Assembly: GCA_021155205.1 (NCBI GenBank)
Contig: JAJNPS010000010.1
Coordinates: 147,111-211,110, forward strand
Direction: 5' to 3'
DNA: 64,000 bases
Origin: Rhodobacterales bacterium
GTDB lineage: Bacteria > Pseudomonadota > Alphaproteobacteria > Rhodobacterales > Rhodobacteraceae
The notes under the pieces are model-generated. The model ran no database searches and had not been told where the DNA came from. It was given only the letters and a program-made list of their open reading frames with translations. The number at the start of each line of letters is the position of its first letter. Position 1 is the first letter of the stretch. Shown here in pieces: positions 60,231 to 64,000 of the stretch. A program made the position numbers and the translations under genes.

Positions 60231-61192
60231 CCGACATGCTGATGGACATCGAGGACCTGTCGGTCGGGTACGCGGTCCAGGGCGGCACCCTGCACGCGCT
60301 GCGCCATGTCAGCCTGATCGTCCGCCCGCACGAGGTGCTGGGGATCATGGGCGAAAGCGGCTGTGGGAAATCCACCCTCGCCGCCGCAATGATCAACCTT
60401 CTGGGGCCCAACGCGCGGGTGACATCGGGGGCGGTACGTTATCGGGGGCGGGATATCCTGACATTGCCGGTCGAGGAGCAGCGCCGCCTGCGCGGTCGCC
60501 ACATCGCGATGGTGTTCCAGGACCCGATGACGGCGTTCAGCCCGGTTCTGACGATTGGCCAGCAACTGGTTGATTATCAGAATAATTCCACCACCACTGA
60601 CGATCGCAAGTCCCGCGCGCTGGCGATGCTGGAAAGTGTGGGCATCGCCGACGCTGCCCGCTGCCTGCGCCTTTACCCCCACGAACTCTCGGGCGGCATG
60701 CGCCAGCGCGCGGCCATCGCGGCTGCCCTGACGATGCAGCCCGATGTGCTGGTGGCGGATGAGCCGACGACCGCGCTGGACGTGACGATGGAGGCGCAGG
60801 TGATCCACCTTCTCCGCGCCCTGCAACAGGATTTTCAGGGGGCCGTCGTCGTCGTCACCCACCATCTGGGCGTCATCGCGGAACTCTGTGATCGGGTCGC
60901 GGTGATGTATGCGGGCGAGGTGGTTGAAGAAGGTGCTGTCGATGACATCTTCCACGCCCCCCGCCACCCCTACACCGCCGCGCTGATCGCCTGCGATCCG
61001 GCGACACTGGTGGCGGGGTCCGGTCCCCTGCCCACCATCGCAGGTCGGCTGCCCGACCTGCGCGCGCCGCCCGTGGCTTGCGCCTTTGCGCCCCGCTGCA
61101 CCCATGCGACTGAGGTCTGCCGCAACACCGCGCCACCCCGTGTCACCCTGCCGAACGGGCAGAGCGCCCTTTGCCATCTGGTGACGGCATGA
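60227..61192 (+). CDS. Peptide ABC transporter ATP-binding protein (DppD type)
   Basis: A 321-residue ATPase: Walker A GESGCGKST, Q-loop VFQDPMTAFSPV, signature LSGGMRQRAAIAAAL, Walker B VLVADEPTTALD, and the oligopeptide C-terminal region VACAFAPRCTHATEVC. ATG overlaps the DppC stop. Confidence 0.93.
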   Translation: MTDMLMDIEDLSVGYAVQGGTLHALRHVSLIVRPHEVLGIMGESGCGKSTLAAAMINLLGPNARVTSGAVRYRGRDILTLPVEEQRRLRGRHIAMVFQDPMTAFSPVLTIGQQLVDYQNNSTTTDDRKSRALAMLESVGIADAARCLRLYPHELSGGMRQRAAIAAALTMQPDVLVADEPTTALDVTMEAQVIHLLRALQQDFQGAVVVVTHHLGVIAELCDRVAVMYAGEVVEEGAVDDIFHAPRHPYTAALIACDPATLVAGSGPLPTIAGRLPDLRAPPVACAFAPRCTHATEVCRNTAPPRVTLPNGQSALCHLVTA

Positions 61193-62139
61193 CCGCACTT
61201 TTGCAGGTCGAAGGACTGGCGGTCGATCTGCGCCTCGGGTCGGGACTCCTCCCCGGTGCGCGTCACCTCAACATCCTGGCGGACATCACCCTGTCGATGC
61301 AGCCCGGCGAAACCCTCGGCCTCGTCGGCGAAAGCGGCTCGGGCAAGACCACCCTCGCCCGCGCCATCCTTGGCCTGCAAAGGATCAGCGGCGGCACGCT
61401 TCGGTTTCAGGGCAAGCCCCTGACCGGCGCATCCGATTTCGCCGCGATCCGCCCCAGGACTGCGCTGATGTTCCAGGACGCCGTCGCCTCGCTCAGCCCC
61501 CGGATGCGTGTCGGCGAGGCGATCTGCGAACCCTTTGCGATCAACAGGCAGTCCATCCCCGACCGGCAGTCCCGTGCGCAAGACCTGCTGGCCGAGGTCG
61601 GTCTGCCGCCCGAAATCGCCCAACGCTATCCGCACGAACTGTCGGGTGGTCAGGCCCGGCGAGTGGGGGTTGCCCGCGCCTTGGCGTTGAAACCCGCGCT
61701 GGTGATCGCCGATGAACCGACCGCTGGCCTCGATGTCTCGATCCAGGCCGAAGTCCTCAACCTGATGGCAGACCTGCAAACCCGCCATGGCCTCGCCTAC
61801 CTGATCATCAGCCACAACCTTGCCCTTGTCCGTCATGTCGCCCAACGCATCGCCGTCATGTATCTGGGTCGGCTTGTCGAAACCGGACCGACCGCCACCG
61901 TGATGGCCCACCCCCTGCACCCCTATGCCAAAAGCCTGATCGCCGCTGAACCCCGCCCTGACCCGCGCCAGCGCCGCCGCGATCTGGCCATCAGGGGTGA
62001 AATCCCGTCGGTCCTGTACCGCCCGCCGGGCTGCGCCTTTCACACCCGCTGTCCCATCGCCGAACCCCGCTGCCGCACCGACGCCCCCGCCTTGCGCGCC
62101 ATGGGTGACAGGCGCGCCGTGCGGTGCCATCTTGTCTGA
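61189..62139 (+). CDS. Peptide ABC transporter ATP-binding protein (DppF type)
   Basis: A 316-residue ATPase: Walker A GESGSGKTT, signature LSGGQARRVGVARAL, Walker B LVIADEPTAGLD, C-terminal GCAFHTRCPIAEPRC. In the signature the usual QRQR is QARR. ATG 61189 overlaps the DppD stop. Second ATPase of the importer. Confidence 0.92.
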   Translation: MTALLQVEGLAVDLRLGSGLLPGARHLNILADITLSMQPGETLGLVGESGSGKTTLARAILGLQRISGGTLRFQGKPLTGASDFAAIRPRTALMFQDAVASLSPRMRVGEAICEPFAINRQSIPDRQSRAQDLLAEVGLPPEIAQRYPHELSGGQARRVGVARALALKPALVIADEPTAGLDVSIQAEVLNLMADLQTRHGLAYLIISHNLALVRHVAQRIAVMYLGRLVETGPTATVMAHPLHPYAKSLIAAEPRPDPRQRRRDLAIRGEIPSVLYRPPGCAFHTRCPIAEPRCRTDAPALRAMGDRRAVRCHLV

Positions 62140-62166
62140 AAACCCGGACCCTGAAGGAGACCGATG

Positions 62167-63717
62167 ATGATCTGGAGAACCGACAGACGTGGATTTCTGA
62201 AAACCGCCGGCACTGGCTTTGCCGCCGTGATGTCCAGCCCCCGTTTCGCCTGGGCCGCCGAGGGCGACACCCTGCGCCTGCGTGTCGACAGCGACCTGCA
62301 GGTCCTCGACCCATTTGGCCTGATCGGCGGGGTGGAGGAGGTCATCAACCGCTGCACCCTGATCAGCCTGATCAAGCTGGGGGATATTCGCGACGGCAAC
62401 CAGTGGCAGCCTTGGGGGGCCGAGAAACTGGACTGGCTGGATGACACGCGGCTGGCCTTCACCCTGCGCGAGGGGCTGGTCTGGTCGGGTGATTTCGGCC
62501 CTGTGACGACGACAGACGTCAAATTCTCGTTCGAGCGCTTCATCGGCTCGGAATCCGCCTGGGGCTATCAGTTCGAAAAGCTGAAAGAGGTGGAGATCGT
62601 GGATGACCGAAGCGGCGTCATCCACCTGACCGATCCGTTCGAGCCTTTCGTCATTGTCGCCCTGCAGGGCTATGGCGGTCAGGTCGTCAGCAAGGCCGCG
62701 ATGGAAAAGGTCGGCGGCAGCTATACGACCGACATTCCGGCATCTTGCGGACCCTACCTGCTCGACAGTTGGGAACAGCAGCAAAAGATCACGCTGGTCG
62801 CGAACCCCGCCTGGACTGGCGCCCCGATGGCCTTTTCCAGGATCGAGATCTACATCGTGACCGACGATCAGGCGGCTTTGCTCGCCTATGAGGCGGACGC
62901 CTTTGACTATACCTGGGTCGCCGTCGCATCCGTTGATCAGTTGAAAACCGCGATGCCGCCCGCCAGCGTCCTGATCGAGGCGGAAAGCACGCGCTATGCC
63001 TGGCTGACCATCAACAAGAACGCCGAGACGCTGAAGGACCTGCGGATCCGGCAGGCGATCCAGTACGCCTATGACGGTGATGCCGTCTTGCAGGGCGCGT
63101 TCAACGGGCTGGTCGGTCGGTCGGCGGGGGTCATCCAGCCATCGACGCCCTTTGCCCGCAAGCAGAACCTGATCGCCACCCGCGACGTGGACAGGGCCAA
63201 GGCGCTTTTGGCCGAGGCAGGGGCAGAGGGGATCACCCTGAACCTGATGACACTGACCGATTCAACATCCGTCACCATCGCACAGATCATCCAGTCCAGC
63301 CTGGGCGAGGCCGGACTCAACGTTGAAATCCAGCCCACCGAAGATGCCGCCTATTGGGCCGCGGGCGACAAGTCGACGGGGGATCAGTACCTGTCCTTGG
63401 AACTGGTGCTGCAAAGCTTTGCCGGCGGGGTCGATCCGACCGAAAACCTCGTCTGGTTCCGCGCCGACCAGATCGGCATCTACAACTGGTCGTTCTTTGA
63501 CGACCCGGAGTTCGAGACACTTTATCAGGCGTCCCTGTCGGAACGAGACCAAGCCAAACGGACGGCGATCTTCAACAGGATGGAGGATTTGATGGAGGCG
63601 TCGGGGTGTTTCGTCTTCATCTGCTTTGAACCGCTGATCGCCATACACCGCGACACGATCAAGCCGGTGATCATCGCGGATGGACATCCCGATCCGACGT
63701 TGTTCGGGCGGGTGTAG
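62167..63717 (+). CDS. Peptide ABC transporter substrate-binding protein (SBP_bac_5, Tat signal)
   Basis: A 516-residue periplasmic protein. N-terminus MIWRTDRRGFLKTAGTGFAA has a canonical twin-arginine motif (RRGFLK); cleavage is likely near FAWA. The mature part is an SBP_bac_5 fold (FTLREGLVWSGDFGPVTTTD, IDRSGVIHL-type region, LKDLRIRQAIQYAYDGDAVL). Two ATGs are in tandem (62164, 62167); AGGAG is seven bases before the second, which is preferred. Last gene of the importer operon. Ligand unknown; it may be a peptide, or a betaine-like compound in this context. Confidence 0.9.
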   Translation: MIWRTDRRGFLKTAGTGFAAVMSSPRFAWAAEGDTLRLRVDSDLQVLDPFGLIGGVEEVINRCTLISLIKLGDIRDGNQWQPWGAEKLDWLDDTRLAFTLREGLVWSGDFGPVTTTDVKFSFERFIGSESAWGYQFEKLKEVEIVDDRSGVIHLTDPFEPFVIVALQGYGGQVVSKAAMEKVGGSYTTDIPASCGPYLLDSWEQQQKITLVANPAWTGAPMAFSRIEIYIVTDDQAALLAYEADAFDYTWVAVASVDQLKTAMPPASVLIEAESTRYAWLTINKNAETLKDLRIRQAIQYAYDGDAVLQGAFNGLVGRSAGVIQPSTPFARKQNLIATRDVDRAKALLAEAGAEGITLNLMTLTDSTSVTIAQIIQSSLGEAGLNVEIQPTEDAAYWAAGDKSTGDQYLSLELVLQSFAGGVDPTENLVWFRADQIGIYNWSFFDDPEFETLYQASLSERDQAKRTAIFNRMEDLMEASGCFVFICFEPLIAIHRDTIKPVIIADGHPDPTLFGRV

Positions 63718-63734
63718 GGGGCGGCTCAAGAAAC

Positions 63735-64000
63735 CCGGGCATTGCGGTCGATCCGATGGCCCTGGCGCGCCTGGTGCAGGTTCCGGACCGGGCATGATCG
63801 CGTTTCCGGCAGGCGCTCGGGTCTGGATCGCGGGCGGAGTGACGGACATGCGTCGGGGCATGAACAGCCGCGACAAGACCTCACCGCCTTCATGTATTCC
63901 CTGATCGTCACCGCAAAGATGAACGACATCGACCCGCAAATCTGGCTCGCCGATGTCCTCGCCACAATGCCCGCCTTGTCGGTATCCCGGTCGCCGGACC
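63735..64000 (+). mobile_element. IS66-family remnant (TnpB start joined to TnpC end)
   Basis: From 63794 the translation IAFPAGARVWIAGGVTDMRR is the N-terminus of IS66 Orf2 (TnpB). At about 63875 it jumps, in another frame, to FMYSLIVTAKMNDIDPQIWL, then ADVLA, the C-terminus of the IS66 transposase TnpC. The 60 bp before may be the end of the accessory gene tnpA. Everything between is deleted, so the element is dead. It continues past the window edge. Confidence 0.8.

Overview
The window is high-GC DNA (about 65% by eye) with densely packed operons and many start/stop overlaps (ATGA, GTGA, TGATG). Gene content (cyclic beta-glucan synthase, many sugar and peptide ABC importers, a MocE-type ferredoxin, an MttB-family methyltransferase, a TorF-type porin) points to an alphaproteobacterium, most likely Rhodobacterales. 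Species cannot be fixed from the sequence. I see no rRNA, tRNA, CRISPR array or phage block.

Positions 1-13.7 kb form a stress and envelope island: a holin-like membrane protein, a YtxH-like protein, a DUF2383-type and a DUF892 (YciF-type) four-helix protein, an AI-2E transporter with a long cytosolic tail, a PRC-barrel protein, a CsbD-like small protein and a 2824-residue cyclic beta-1,2-glucan synthase. Five exact and one near match to the alphaproteobacterial EcfG promoter (GGAAC, 16-17 nt, CGTT) precede these genes and a structured, terminator-ended intergenic transcript that looks like a general-stress sRNA. The island ends at a cytochrome P460/IS256 wreck (13.9-14.5 kb).

Positions 14.6-28.7 kb hold carbohydrate catabolism. 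A minus-strand operon (epimerase, hydrolase, isomerase, dehydrogenase, PfkB kinase, ribose-type ABC importer) and a plus-strand pair (LacD/YihT-like aldolase, ROK kinase fused to a P-loop kinase) flank a SorC-type regulator. Two near-identical 18-bp sites sit in the two promoter regions. A second plus-strand operon joins a sugar isomerase and a ribokinase-like kinase to a 3-oxoadipyl-CoA thiolase. Positions 29.3-36.9 kb are a rhamnoside unit: LacI regulator, GH78 alpha-L-rhamnosidase, complete CUT1-type ABC importer.

Positions 36.9-45.1 kb are the most interesting part. A nine-gene minus-strand cluster, with a divergent LacI regulator, combines a sterol-desaturase-family di-iron oxygenase, a MocE-type Rieske ferredoxin, an inositol-dehydrogenase-like enzyme, a TIM-barrel isomerase, a ribose/inositol-type importer and a PanB homologue that has lost PanB's catalytic residues. 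It resembles rhizopine (moc) catabolism in logic but not in exact parts, and may be an undescribed oxidative sugar or cyclitol pathway.

Positions 45.1-51.3 kb contain a decaying dipeptide importer (amber codon in the binding protein; one deletion fusing dppB to the end of dppD) beside an RpiR regulator, an N-acylamino-acid racemase and a GNAT acyltransferase. Positions 51.3-63.7 kb hold a methylamine/betaine-type unit (trimethylamine-dehydrogenase-like flavoprotein, MttB-family methyltransferase, porin, BetI-like TetR) followed by an S15/CocE hydrolase and a complete dipeptide importer. The window ends in an IS66 remnant.
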